The notes below the pieces were generated by a model. That model did not search any database. It was not told the DNA's origin and worked only from the letters and a program-made list of their open reading frames with translations. From positions 1 to 64,000 of the forward strand of contig QBMC01000002.1 in NCBI GenBank assembly GCA_003242035.1: a stretch of DNA of 64,000 nt, in the 5' to 3' direction. This document shows positions 1 to 9,745 of the stretch, piece by piece; the stretch's first letter is position 1; each line of letters starts with the position of its first letter. The position numbers were made by a program, and so were the translations under genes. Source of the DNA: Nodosilinea foveolarum (GTDB lineage Bacteria > Cyanobacteriota > Cyanobacteriia > Phormidesmidales > Phormidesmidaceae).

Positions 1-454
1 TTGAGCTATCCTCTACCTTAGCTCTAAAGCATGAGCTTGTTTCTTAACGGCCCCTTAAGAGAATATTCGTTTGAGCATACAGAGGGGTGACTTTATTAGC
101 CATGAACAAATCCTTAGAAAATTAAAGCGATAAAAATAACAGAATGAGCGTTAGCGGAGCTTCTCCTTCGGAGACTTTCTCACTAAATACCGAAATCTCT
201 AGGTATAAGAACTCCTGTAAAAGCCTAATATCTACTTACGATGGATTTACGAACAATCCGCTCACTTCGCTATCGTTCCCCAAAAGCTATCAAGGGAACT
301 TGTTCTAACCGTAATCAGTTCGCTTCAAAGTTAAGGTGATATGCGTCAGTGTTTAGACAGACTTTATAAAAAACTGTCCACTCGCTCGCAGTCTCTTTAT
401 TTGCTACCTTTCACAGACTCCACTGATCGTCTGACAGCGAGTTAAGCGGTATCG

Positions 455-757
455 CATTTTAGCCTGATAAGAATTGATGCTCGCAGCGGGCGTAATGATG
501 CGATTAACTCCGCCTGCTAGAGCCATGTCGCATTCTTGCTGTCGCAGGCTTTGACAGACTAAATGTACGGCTACTAAAGATGAAGAGCAGGCAGTATCAA
601 CGGCTATACTAGTGCCGATTACGCCTAATAAATAAGATAGTCGTCCGGCGGCTACGCTGTGATTGTTGCCCGTGCCCAGATAAGCGTCAATGGTTTCGGG
701 CGATCGCGATAAAACCCGCTGCTAATAGTCAATGCTACTAATGCCAAAAACCGCCCT
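455..757 (-). pseudogene. Decayed type I polyketide synthase ketosynthase (KS) fragment
   Basis: Manual reverse-strand translation gives [97 protein letters not shown]. This contains the KS active-site motif [13 protein letters not shown], an in-frame TAG, and loses similarity after AKM. Confidence 0.85.
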
Positions 758-775
758 CAGACAAAACGCGTCTCT

Positions 776-1552
776 CTACATGCCCATGATTCCATAGCCA
801 GAATCAACATATATCACCTGCCCGGTAATGCCGCTCGCCAGGTCGCTACACAAAAAGGCCGCTGCATTCCCCACCTCGGTTTGCGTCACCGTCCGCCGCA
901 GCGGAGCCACTTCTTCCACATGGTGAATCATGTCCAAAATGCCGCCAATCGCAGAAGACGCCAGGGTACGAATCGGGCCAGCCGAAATGCCGTTAACCCG
1001 AATATTCTGCGGGCCTAAGTCTGCGGCCAAATAGCGAACGTTCATCTCTAAGGCTGCTTTGGCGATGCCCATAACGTTGTAGTTGGGGATGACGCGTACA
1101 CCACCTAGATAGGTTAGCGTCACGATATTGCCGCCCTCTGGCATTAGGGCTTTGGCACCCTTGGCAAGTTGAACTAAGGAGTAGGCGCTAACGCTAAGTG
1201 CCAGATCAAACCCGGCTCTAGAGGTGTCGCTAAAGTTGCCGGTCAAATCGTCCCGGTTGGCAAAGGCCAAGCAGTGAATGAGGATGTCGAAGCTGCCCCA
1301 TTTCTCTTTCACCGTGCCAAACAGCTCGTTTACCTGATCGTCGTCTTGGACGTTGCAAGGTAAAAACAGCGTAGGGCTTAGCGGCTCAGTCAGCTTTTGC
1401 ACCTTGCCTTCCGCGCGGCCTTTGTCGTCGGGCAAATAGGTAACGCCGATTTCTGCGCCCGCTGCATGAAGCTGTTGGGCAATGCCCCAGGCGATAGAAC
1501 GGTTATTGGCGATGCCGGTTACGAGGGCTTTTTTTCCAGTCAGATCTAGCAT
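776..1552 (-). CDS. fabI: Enoyl-[acyl-carrier-protein] reductase (NADH)
   Basis: 258 aa SDR; MLDLTGKKALVTGIANNRSIAWGIAQ and ISAGPIRTLA typical of FabI. Confidence 0.95.
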   Translation of the reverse strand: MLDLTGKKALVTGIANNRSIAWGIAQQLHAAGAEIGVTYLPDDKGRAEGKVQKLTEPLSPTLFLPCNVQDDDQVNELFGTVKEKWGSFDILIHCLAFANRDDLTGNFSDTSRAGFDLALSVSAYSLVQLAKGAKALMPEGGNIVTLTYLGGVRVIPNYNVMGIAKAALEMNVRYLAADLGPQNIRVNGISAGPIRTLASSAIGGILDMIHHVEEVAPLRRTVTQTEVGNAAAFLCSDLASGITGQVIYVDSGYGIMGM

Positions 1553-1623
1553 GACGCTTTGTTTCCATCCGTGAATACAGATAGGAGCATACTGAAAAAC
1601 GGGGATGTCAGTACAGCGATATC

Positions 1624-2298
1624 CTACCTCTTAATTTCACCCGGCACCGCTACCGCGCACCCTCGACGATATTTAATGCCCGCCCAGGTAATTACTCCAC
1701 ATAGCTGCGCCTGCGAAAAATCAGCCGCCCGAAAGAGCGTATCTCGCATGTCTGCCTGGTCTAAAACGGTATGGGTAAAGTTGGCGTCTTTAATATAAGC
1801 CTCGCGCAAGTCGGTTCCCCGCATCGACGCACTGGTTAAATCAGTCGTATCGAAAACGGCATAGCGCAAATCGGCCCCGTCAAAAACGGCGCTTTGAGCG
1901 CTGGCATAGCCCAGGTTAGCGTCAATCAGGTTAGCGCCTTCTAGTCGGGCACCGTCCAGATTGGCATAGTACAAATTGGCTCCCTCCAAGTCTGCGCCGA
2001 CTAGGTTAACGCCCGCTAAATTTAACCGGCGTAAATCGGCTCCGTGCAGGTCACAGCCTGGACATTCGCCCGTTTCTATGAGCTGTTTGATGGCGGATTC
2101 TTCGGCAGCGATCGCCCCTTGTCCGCCTCCCCATACGCCACTCACCGCACCCAAAATAAGTGTGCCGACTGCGAAAGCGACCCTTTGCTGAGCGCAATGA
2201 CGAATCAAATCATTTATCCCTGTATACATGACGTGGGGCAAACTCCAAGACTTTCTCCTCATGGTGTCAGACGCAATAGGAGCGTGGCAAGAGTACAC
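1624..2298 (-). CDS. Pentapeptide repeat protein, probably exported
   Basis: Repeated A(D/N)LxxANL pentapeptides; a hydrophobic signal-like segment follows an internal Met, so the true start may be near 2229. Confidence 0.8.
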   Translation of the reverse strand: MYSCHAPIASDTMRRKSWSLPHVMYTGINDLIRHCAQQRVAFAVGTLILGAVSGVWGGGQGAIAAEESAIKQLIETGECPGCDLHGADLRRLNLAGVNLVGADLEGANLYYANLDGARLEGANLIDANLGYASAQSAVFDGADLRYAVFDTTDLTSASMRGTDLREAYIKDANFTHTVLDQADMRDTLFRAADFSQAQLCGVITWAGIKYRRGCAVAVPGEIKR

Positions 2299-2540
2299 CC
2301 CACTTCCCGCGTATTGCCGTCCTTACAGGCGCTGCTCACACAGTCGTTTTACGGATGCGATCGCCATCATCTTTTAAGGTGATATCGCTAGTTTCACGGG
2401 TACTCTGGGAGCTGGCTATATCAAGATTAATTTGAATTAATTCGGTACAGCTATCTAGGCCGACGATTCAAACTGCCTTTTATAGAAGGTGCGATCGCCT
2501 ACGCGCTCACCTGAATCATCGTGAAATCTACCCAAAGGAC

Positions 2541-3848
2541 ATGCAGAAGATGAAATCACTCCGAACTCTCGCCGCCCTCACCGCCGCGACCTTAGCTATT
2601 TCCGTTGGCAGCGCCACCTCATTTGCGCAAACGCCCGGTACGATGCCCACAACGCCTGCCGCGACCGAAATGCCCACTGGCGCAGCGCCCAACCAGTCTG
2701 CCTTTGGCGTTCAAGAAACCGACCAGTCTGCTTACTTACTTTCTACCAACCCCACCAGCAGACTCGGTGGCAAGCAGTCTTACGGCTTAATGATCCTGGA
2801 GCAAAAGAAAGCTGGCGCTACCTGTTTTCAAACCGTTGGCTCCAATCCTACCGTTGTGATCCCACCTACAGTGGCCGCAGCCACTAGCGGCGATTGCAGC
2901 AAGAGCACAGACACCAACGGCTACATCCTTCGCGCCGCCGATGGCGATATCTCTTACGACCCCGTCCTCGAAGAAAAAGACGGCGTTTTGGCTCTCTATG
3001 CCAGACCTCGCCTGGGTCGCCAGGGTGCTTCGCTTTTGATTGGTCAGACAGACGGCATTGCCCCCTCTGGCTACACCAAAATCACCTTGAAATCTAACTG
3101 GCGCCTCGCTCGCCAAACGATCAGCGCCACTGGCAGCACCACAGGCCGCACCTACATTACCAGCAACCAGACCCTAGCGCAGCTCGTAGACCAAGCAGGC
3201 GGTACAGTCGTGGCTGGGCCAGGGCCAAGCCCCACGCCAACCCCAACGCCAACGCCAACCCCTAGCGTAAGTTTCCCAGACGTTGCAGGTGACATGTACA
3301 CCAGCGAAATTAACCGAGCCGTACAGCTTGGCTTTATCTCCGGCTTTAGAGAAGACAACACCTTCCGGCCTAAAGCCGCCCTCACTCGCGAGCAGCTCGT
3401 CTCCATGGTGATCGATGGCCTCGGCGTGACACAGCTCCCAGCGGTAACGACCCCGTCCTTCACGGATGTTGATCGCAGTCGCTGGAGTACGCCTAAAATT
3501 GAGGCGGCTAAGCGACTAGGTCTTGTCAGTGGCTACAGCAACGGCACCTTCCGCCCGACTCAAAACGTCACCCGCGCGGAACTTATGGCCATTATGAGTC
3601 AGGCGGCTAAGTATAAAAACAACACCACTCAGCTAGTCTCCAATCAGACTGGTCGCACCTTTAGCGACACGCAAGGCAACTGGGCGCAGAGCACAATCTC
3701 TAGCCTGTCTGGGTACTGTGGCATCGCTTCTCCACTCAACGAGACCGGCAACAACTTTGCCCCTCAAACGGCTGCTCAGCGCAACTACGCCGCCGCCGCC
3801 CTGGTACGCCTACTCGACTGCCCTCAGAACGCAGCAGCAGGTAAATAA
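2541..3848 (+). CDS. Exported DUF3747-like protein with C-terminal SLH domains
   Basis: Signal peptide, (PT)n linker, SLH motifs (FPDVAGDMYTSEINRAVQLGFISGFREDNTFRP...; FTDVDRSRWSTPKIEAAKRLGLVSGYSNGTFRP). Confidence 0.8.
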   Translation: MQKMKSLRTLAALTAATLAISVGSATSFAQTPGTMPTTPAATEMPTGAAPNQSAFGVQETDQSAYLLSTNPTSRLGGKQSYGLMILEQKKAGATCFQTVGSNPTVVIPPTVAAATSGDCSKSTDTNGYILRAADGDISYDPVLEEKDGVLALYARPRLGRQGASLLIGQTDGIAPSGYTKITLKSNWRLARQTISATGSTTGRTYITSNQTLAQLVDQAGGTVVAGPGPSPTPTPTPTPTPSVSFPDVAGDMYTSEINRAVQLGFISGFREDNTFRPKAALTREQLVSMVIDGLGVTQLPAVTTPSFTDVDRSRWSTPKIEAAKRLGLVSGYSNGTFRPTQNVTRAELMAIMSQAAKYKNNTTQLVSNQTGRTFSDTQGNWAQSTISSLSGYCGIASPLNETGNNFAPQTAAQRNYAAAALVRLLDCPQNAAAGK

Positions 3849-3898
3849 AAAGTTAATCGCAAATTAATTTGCAAGTTGATTGCAGACGCATCTACCTC

Positions 3899-3928
3899 AG
3901 CCCCGATTGGAATAAGCCAATCGGGGCT
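3899..3928 (+). terminator. Rho-independent terminator after the SLH gene
   Basis: AGCCCCGATTGG-AATAAG-CCAATCGGGGCT perfect hairpin, followed at a short distance by a T run. Confidence 0.8.
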
Positions 3929-4099
3929 TTGTCTTCAGGTTTTTTTTAGCATTTGACCAACCTTTGCCAGCAGATTGACATAGCATGTAATCGTTATTAA
4001 CTTTTGTCGGCAGATCTACGGAGTCCGCAATCGTTGTGTCTTAATTTAAGTACACGAACTTAGGTTGGTTCAATCTAAGGATTCGGACAGTCTAAGGGT

Positions 4100-5392
4100 T
4101 TGGACAAGCAATGTAGGAACGCTCAAGGGTGTAGGGAGACTGATTCAAATCAGCACCTCCCGAATAAGAGGAAGCTAGCCGTGACAATCAACTTGAACGC
4201 CACCTGCCGAGAAAATTCTCGGGTCTTAATATGGTCGCTGCGGAATATCCAGAATTTTGTTTACAACGCTTGTCTGTACGAGTTCGAGGACATTATCCGC
4301 CGCACTGACGAGGCTGATATTATTGCCCCGCCTGCCTACAACCCACTCAGCCGAGTTATTAACAAAACCATTTCGGTGGCTGCTCAAAAGGTTAAGTCTT
4401 CCGCTTTACTGTCTGTAAATCCGTATGGCAGCGCTATTGACCTATGGTATGAGTACGAGATTTATTTTGTCATTCTAGATTTTCCCTGGTACACGGCCTC
4501 GATTAATCTGTTGAAAAACTGGCGCAGACGTTGCCGGTTTGCGGTTTGCTACATTATCGAAACCTGGAGCACCGACATCCCGGCACTTGCCAATTTTATG
4601 CCGTTTTTCAATCAGTTCGATCTTCTTTGCGTGGGGACTTTTCACATTCTCCCAGCGATTAGTCAGATGGCGAGCTGTCCCTGCATGTTTTTAGCGCCCG
4701 GTATTGACACGCTTAAGTTTTATCCCAATCTGGAGGCTAATAATCGCTCTATTGATGTCTGTAGTCTGGGCAGGCGTTCCGCCATTACGCACCGTGCTTT
4801 GCTAGAAATGGCCGCTCAAAAACCGTTCTTCTACTATCACGAACTTACCAGCGGCTCGGTGCAGCGGCTGAGCAACCACTCGACCCACCGAACGATGACG
4901 GCTAACCTACTCAAAAACAGCCGGTACTTCATCACAAATCATGCCAAGGCAAATCTACCTGGATTGATTACCAGCGACTCTGAAATTGGGTATCGTTTTT
5001 TCGAGGGCGCGGCAGCAGGCACCGTAATGATTGGCTGTCCGCCACAGGGCGAGCATTTTAAGCGCTACTTCGACTGGCCAGATGCGGTAATTCCGATCCG
5101 GTTTGATGAGCCTAATATTAATGAGATCATCAGTGAGCTAGACGCTCGGCCAAACTATTTAAAGCGCGTCCAAATTAACAACGTGGTTAATTCTTTGCGC
5201 AAGCATGACTGGGTGTACCGCTGGGAGCAGGTACTCCAAAAGCTAGGGCTGCTCCCGACTCGTGCGATGGCGGTGCGTCAGACCCGTCTAAAAGTGCTGG
5301 CATCCGATCTTGAATCGACTCTCCCTACTCAGAATTGGCCGAGCTGCGTCTATAGCAGCAGATCCGATAGGTCTAGAACTGGTAAGGAGTGA
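4100..5392 (+). CDS. CgeB-like glycosyltransferase family protein
   Basis: C-terminal ...EIGYRFFEGAAAGTVMIGCPPQGEHFKRYFDWPDAVIPI... typical of CgeB-type glycosyltransferases; start codon uncertain. Confidence 0.6.
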   Translation: MDKQCRNAQGCRETDSNQHLPNKRKLAVTINLNATCRENSRVLIWSLRNIQNFVYNACLYEFEDIIRRTDEADIIAPPAYNPLSRVINKTISVAAQKVKSSALLSVNPYGSAIDLWYEYEIYFVILDFPWYTASINLLKNWRRRCRFAVCYIIETWSTDIPALANFMPFFNQFDLLCVGTFHILPAISQMASCPCMFLAPGIDTLKFYPNLEANNRSIDVCSLGRRSAITHRALLEMAAQKPFFYYHELTSGSVQRLSNHSTHRTMTANLLKNSRYFITNHAKANLPGLITSDSEIGYRFFEGAAAGTVMIGCPPQGEHFKRYFDWPDAVIPIRFDEPNINEIISELDARPNYLKRVQINNVVNSLRKHDWVYRWEQVLQKLGLLPTRAMAVRQTRLKVLASDLESTLPTQNWPSCVYSSRSDRSRTGKE

Positions 5393-5595
5393 CGGTTGCT
5401 GGATAGATCGTAAGTAACGACGTGAGAAACCCACCGCAGCGCTCGGGTTTGCCGCTGTTGGGGCGGAATGGGTTTGAGCGCATAGTTGGGAATGGCCATC
5501 AGGTCCGGGGATTCATGTTTTTGTATTTTCTAATACTTTTTGCGGCTCGCATCTACAGCCGAAACTGACGCTGCATTCGCTGGCCCATCATTCAA

Positions 5596-6480
5596 TTATC
5601 CTTTTGAGCCGCGTAGCAGACCGTAGCGGATAAGTCCTCGGCTAAAGCCGGTGGTCATTAGGGCGATCGCTGCTGTCCCTCGAATCGTTTGCATTCCCGC
5701 CTCAAAAATTCCTGCAATCACCGCCGGGTCGAGCGCCGATTGCACCACATCCTGCCAGAAAAATTCTACTTGTCGCGACCAGTCGGCTAGCTCTAGGTCA
5801 GTAAAACCAATGCTTTCGGCTAGCGTTCCATAACCAGAAAGTGAAATAACGTAAGGCAGATGGTAGAGCTGGTAGAGCCGTTTTAGATGGCGTTCTTCAC
5901 TGCTCGTCAATGGCCCAGCCAGCGTATGCGTCGGTCGATGACACCAGGTCGCCATCAAAAAAGTGCCGCCCGGTTTTAGCACTCGGTAGCATTCCTGTAA
6001 AAAGGCCAGCTTGTCTGGCATGTGTTCGCCGCTTTCCATCGACCAGACAAAGTCGAAGGAGTTGTCTGGGAAAGGGGTGTTTAGCGCGTCGGTAACCTGA
6101 AACTGTACGGCGGGCCGAACGTCGCCAAAGTTCTCGAATGCCTGTAGCGTGACGCCTTTTTCTTGAGCGCGATCGCCCGCCCGTTTTGCCTGCACCGGGC
6201 TGAGCGTAATCCCCACAGCCTGCGCGTTAAATTTTTCGGCCAAATACAGCGTACTGCCGCCAATTCCGCAGCCTACATCCAAAATGGTTTGGGCCTCGCT
6301 CACCCTACCCCAGTTCAACATCTCCTCTATCAGGTCAATTTGGGCCTGACGGCGGTTTTTCTTTTGTTGACCGGTGGGGCCGTAATAGCCGTGATGCATA
6401 TGCTCGCCCCAGGTGCGTTCCCACAGGGGTGAAGACTCGTCGTAAAACTGCTGAATTTTTTCGGTGAGAGGGTTAGTCAT
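5596..6480 (-). CDS. SAM-dependent methyltransferase, gamma-tocopherol methyltransferase-like
   Basis: LWERTWGEHMHHGYYGPTG, LDVGCGIGGSTLYLAEKF, ESGEHMPDK, ATWCHRP; start placed at MTNPLTEK rather than the longer ORF start at 6570. Confidence 0.75.
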   Translation of the reverse strand: MTNPLTEKIQQFYDESSPLWERTWGEHMHHGYYGPTGQQKKNRRQAQIDLIEEMLNWGRVSEAQTILDVGCGIGGSTLYLAEKFNAQAVGITLSPVQAKRAGDRAQEKGVTLQAFENFGDVRPAVQFQVTDALNTPFPDNSFDFVWSMESGEHMPDKLAFLQECYRVLKPGGTFLMATWCHRPTHTLAGPLTSSEERHLKRLYQLYHLPYVISLSGYGTLAESIGFTDLELADWSRQVEFFWQDVVQSALDPAVIAGIFEAGMQTIRGTAAIALMTTGFSRGLIRYGLLRGSKG

Positions 6481-6629
6481 AGGAGTGTCGGCAGTCTTTG
6501 AGAATTGAAAGGTCTTTAGTGTAAAGGCTTCTCGGTTTAAAAGTCGCATTTTTTCAAAGCAAGTCTGCAAACGGGCTGAGCAGTCCGTCCGTTAAGTGTC
6601 TTAATAGTAGAAACGATCATTTAGACGCT

Positions 6630-7964
6630 ATGACTGTTTCTAGAACCATTTGCACTGGCTTTTTGGCCCTGATTATAGTGGGCACGCTGCTGTTGATGCT
6701 GCCCTTTGCCACGGCTAGCGGTGACTGGAACAGTCCTTTGGTCGCTCTATTCACAGCTACATCAGCCGTCTGCGTGACGGGCCTGATTGTCGTAGATACG
6801 GGTACTTACTTTTCTTCCTTTGGCCAAGTCATTGTGCTTGCGCTCATTCAGTTAGGGGGGTTGGGCTACATGACGGCTACGACCCTGCTACTTTTGCTAG
6901 TAGGGCGGCGGCTTTGCCTTAAAGATCGGCTCGCCATTCAGCAAGCGATGGAAACTGCTGAGCTAGCCAATGTCAATAAGCTGCTGGTTTCTATCATTTC
7001 TATGACGCTGATTTTTGAGCTGGCGGGCGCATTTTGCTTGATGCCGACTTTTATCACAGACTTTGGGCTGGGGCGATCGCTCTGGCTCTCCATTTTCCAC
7101 AGCATCAGCGCTTTCAACAATGCGGGCTTTAGTCTTTTCTCCGATAGCCTGATACAGTATGCCGAAAACGCTTGGCCGATGGCTGTTATCTCGGCGCTGA
7201 TTATTCTGGGCGGCATTGGCTATCAGGTGATTATGGAGGCGTTTTTGTGGGGGCGCGATCGCCTTCAGGGTCGAAAAAAACGCACCGTTTTCTCTTTGCA
7301 CTTTCGCATTGTTACTAGCACTACGCTAGTCCTGTTGCTCTTAGGCACCCTCGCCTTTTTACTGATTGAGTACGACAATCCAAAAACTTTAGCAGGCGAA
7401 GGGTTTGGCCTAAAAATACTGCTTGCCGGATTTCAATCGGTGGTGATGCGTACCGCTGGATTTAACTCAATTGACATTGGGGCGATGGAGACTAGCGCTT
7501 TGTTTGTGGCGATCGCGCTGATGTTTGTCGGCGCTAGCCCTGGCAGCACCGGCGGAGGCATCAAAACAACCACAGTTCGCATTTTGCTAATGTCCACCTT
7601 GGCCGCGCTCAGAGGCAGAGACGAGGTGGACTGCTACCAACGCCAAATTCCCACCACCCGCGTCCTCAAGGCACTAGCCGTTGTGGTTGCTTCTGCGATT
7701 AGCGTGATTATCATCACCACCTGCATCTCCGTCACCGATCCAAATCTCAGTTTCATTGGTATTCTCTTTGAGGCGGTTTCAGCCTTTGCCACCGTCGGCC
7801 TCTCTACCGGTATTACTGCCGATCTGTCCATACTAGGACAGCTATTTATCATTGCCGCCATGTACATCGGCAGAGTCGGCATTTTACTGCTGATATCAGC
7901 GCTACTAGGCGATCCTAGCCCCACCTCAATTCACTTCCCCGAAGAAGATTTGCTGACTGGTTAA
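6630..7964 (+). CDS. TrkH/KtrB-family K+ transporter membrane subunit
   Basis: Four-repeat membrane protein with filter-like motifs TSAVCVTGL, SAFNNAGFSL, RTAGFNSI, SAFATVGLSTG. Confidence 0.85.
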   Translation: MTVSRTICTGFLALIIVGTLLLMLPFATASGDWNSPLVALFTATSAVCVTGLIVVDTGTYFSSFGQVIVLALIQLGGLGYMTATTLLLLLVGRRLCLKDRLAIQQAMETAELANVNKLLVSIISMTLIFELAGAFCLMPTFITDFGLGRSLWLSIFHSISAFNNAGFSLFSDSLIQYAENAWPMAVISALIILGGIGYQVIMEAFLWGRDRLQGRKKRTVFSLHFRIVTSTTLVLLLLGTLAFLLIEYDNPKTLAGEGFGLKILLAGFQSVVMRTAGFNSIDIGAMETSALFVAIALMFVGASPGSTGGGIKTTTVRILLMSTLAALRGRDEVDCYQRQIPTTRVLKALAVVVASAISVIIITTCISVTDPNLSFIGILFEAVSAFATVGLSTGITADLSILGQLFIIAAMYIGRVGILLLISALLGDPSPTSIHFPEEDLLTG

Positions 7965-8503
7965 GACAGCCGCAATTTCTTCGTATTCTCAACCAAACTC
8001 TTCACAAACGCATCTAGCCGCTGCGACAGTTTCTCATCGGTCAACTCACCCGCTTTGTCGAAGGCATTCCAGGCTCGCCCAATTGCAATCTGCTCAGGAA
8101 TCACCCAGGCGTGAACCCAGCGCATAATCACGCGCAAATCGTTGAGCGCGTTGCTATTCGACTGTCCGCCTAGCACACTGATCATGCCGGTAACTTTGCC
8201 GTCTAAATGGTCAAAGCTCATCAGATCTAGCGCATTTTTAATCACGCCGCTGACGCTGCCGTGGTACTCGGGCGTGGCAATCATCAGCCCATCGGCTGCG
8301 GTAACCGCTGTGCGCATAACGTCTACATCCGGATAGTCTGGGTAGTCGCTGCCGCCATCGCAAAAGGGCAGCGTCATCTCCTTCAGGTCTAAGATCTCCA
8401 CCTCTGCGCCTAAACTTTCGGCTCGCTTGGCCGCCAACTGTAGCGCTTGCATACTGTAAGAATCGGATCTCAAGCTACCGCCTATGCCCACAATCTTCAC
8501 CAT
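7961..8503 (-). CDS. NADPH-dependent FMN reductase family protein
   Basis: MVKIVGIGGSLRSDSYSMQALQLA, ATPEYHGSVSGVIKNALD. Confidence 0.85.
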   Translation of the reverse strand: MVKIVGIGGSLRSDSYSMQALQLAAKRAESLGAEVEILDLKEMTLPFCDGGSDYPDYPDVDVMRTAVTAADGLMIATPEYHGSVSGVIKNALDLMSFDHLDGKVTGMISVLGGQSNSNALNDLRVIMRWVHAWVIPEQIAIGRAWNAFDKAGELTDEKLSQRLDAFVKSLVENTKKLRLS

Positions 8504-8706
8504 AAACCTATCTCCTTAACTACGCGTGACCGGCTGAGCTTTCGACGAACTGGCAATTTTTTTTTATACGAGATGTTTCGAGTAATTCTCTCTACCTACA
8601 GAACTATTTCGTCAGGACTATCGTCTTTCAAGTTTTTCCCCTGTAGAATCGCGATCAACTCTGAACAACCAAAGCAAGCGGCTAGGTTCAAATTCAGCAA
8701 AAAACT

Positions 8707-9656
8707 ATGAACTTTCTAGCTAAGCAGTGGCACTATCTGACTGCCGACTGGCACGTTTTGCTAGAGAAACCCGTTTCGCCAAAGAAGCTGAGCTTTCTGC
8801 TCATCCAAACGTCACTGCCTTCTTTTGGCTTCTATTTCATGCTGACGCTGGCTACGATGATTGCCACGCTAGGACTGCTTTCTAACAGCGCCGCGACCAT
8901 TATTGGTGCGATGATTGTAGCGCCGCTGATGGGGCCAATTGTATCGGCAGCTTACGCGCTGGTTACCGCCGACCATAAGCTGCTTAGCCGTTCGCTGTTG
9001 ACGATATTAGATTTAGGGGTGGCGGTTTCGGCGGGCGGGGCGGGTGCTTTTGCGATGACGCGTAAGAGTATTTCGAATGCGATCGCCGGTGTTGCGATCG
9101 CCGTTGCCCTGGTTCCGCCGCTGTGCGTTTCGGGTATTGGCCTGGGGCTAGGCAGCGATGCCGTCATGGGTGTTGGGTTATCTTTGGGCGATCGCGGAAT
9201 CGTCCCTGGCGTTTTCTCCTGTTTACGACCAATCTCATTGGCATTATTGTCAGTGCGGGCTTGGTCTTTCTGCTTCAGGCATACGGCGATGTCAAAAGGG
9301 CTATTGTTGGTTTATTGGCAGCCGTGCTCTCGCTAGTGGCGATTAGCTATCCGCTAGGTTTCTCGCTCAACCGGCTGCTCATCCGCAACAAAATCTATCA
9401 CGGCCTGAGTGATATTAAGGCGCAGCGGCCCGATTTGTTCGCCAACCTCAACGGCTATTCCTGGAACGTGCGGTTCGACGAAAGTTCGGTCTATGTGGAT
9501 ATGGACTTGATGGCCCCGCCCAAGACCTTTGCGGGCGATCGCCTCTCGCTGATTGCCGACGCGATCGCTGAAGGATTAGGAATGCCCGTCAAAGTAAAAT
9601 TCCGGCTCATCCCGGTCAACGTGGTCGAAGTAAATGAACCCGACCAGCCCCCATAA
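8707..9656 (+). pseudogene. DUF389 membrane protein, disrupted by two frameshifts (or assembly errors)
   Basis: ORF 8707-9336 (frame 1) and ORF 9123-9656 (frame 3) together make one DUF389 protein; the expected bridging peptide LWAIAESSLAF is in frame 2 at about 9182-9214. Confidence 0.8.
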
Positions 9657-9675
9657 AAAAAGCGATAAAAAAGAG

Positions 9676-9712
9676 AGTCCCCAAAATTAGGAACTCCCTT
9701 TTTCTTTTTATC
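9676..9712. terminator. Hairpin between convergent DUF389 and ho1 genes
   Basis: GAGTCCC...GGAACTCCC imperfect stem with flanking A and T runs. Confidence 0.55.
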
Positions 9713-9745
9713 AGGCTCTGTTCGTCAAAACCGATCCGTTACAAT

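Noticed and set aside
1976-2382. Plus-strand ORFs overlapping the pentapeptide gene and its upstream region
   Set aside because: Antisense/shadow ORFs without domain signal.
3220-3262. CCAACGCCAACGCC repeat in the SLH gene
   Set aside because: Ordinary Pro-Thr linker coding sequence.
8447-8710. 87 aa ORF between the FMN reductase and DUF389 genes
   Set aside because: Overlaps the 5' end of the reductase on the opposite strand and has no recognisable domain.
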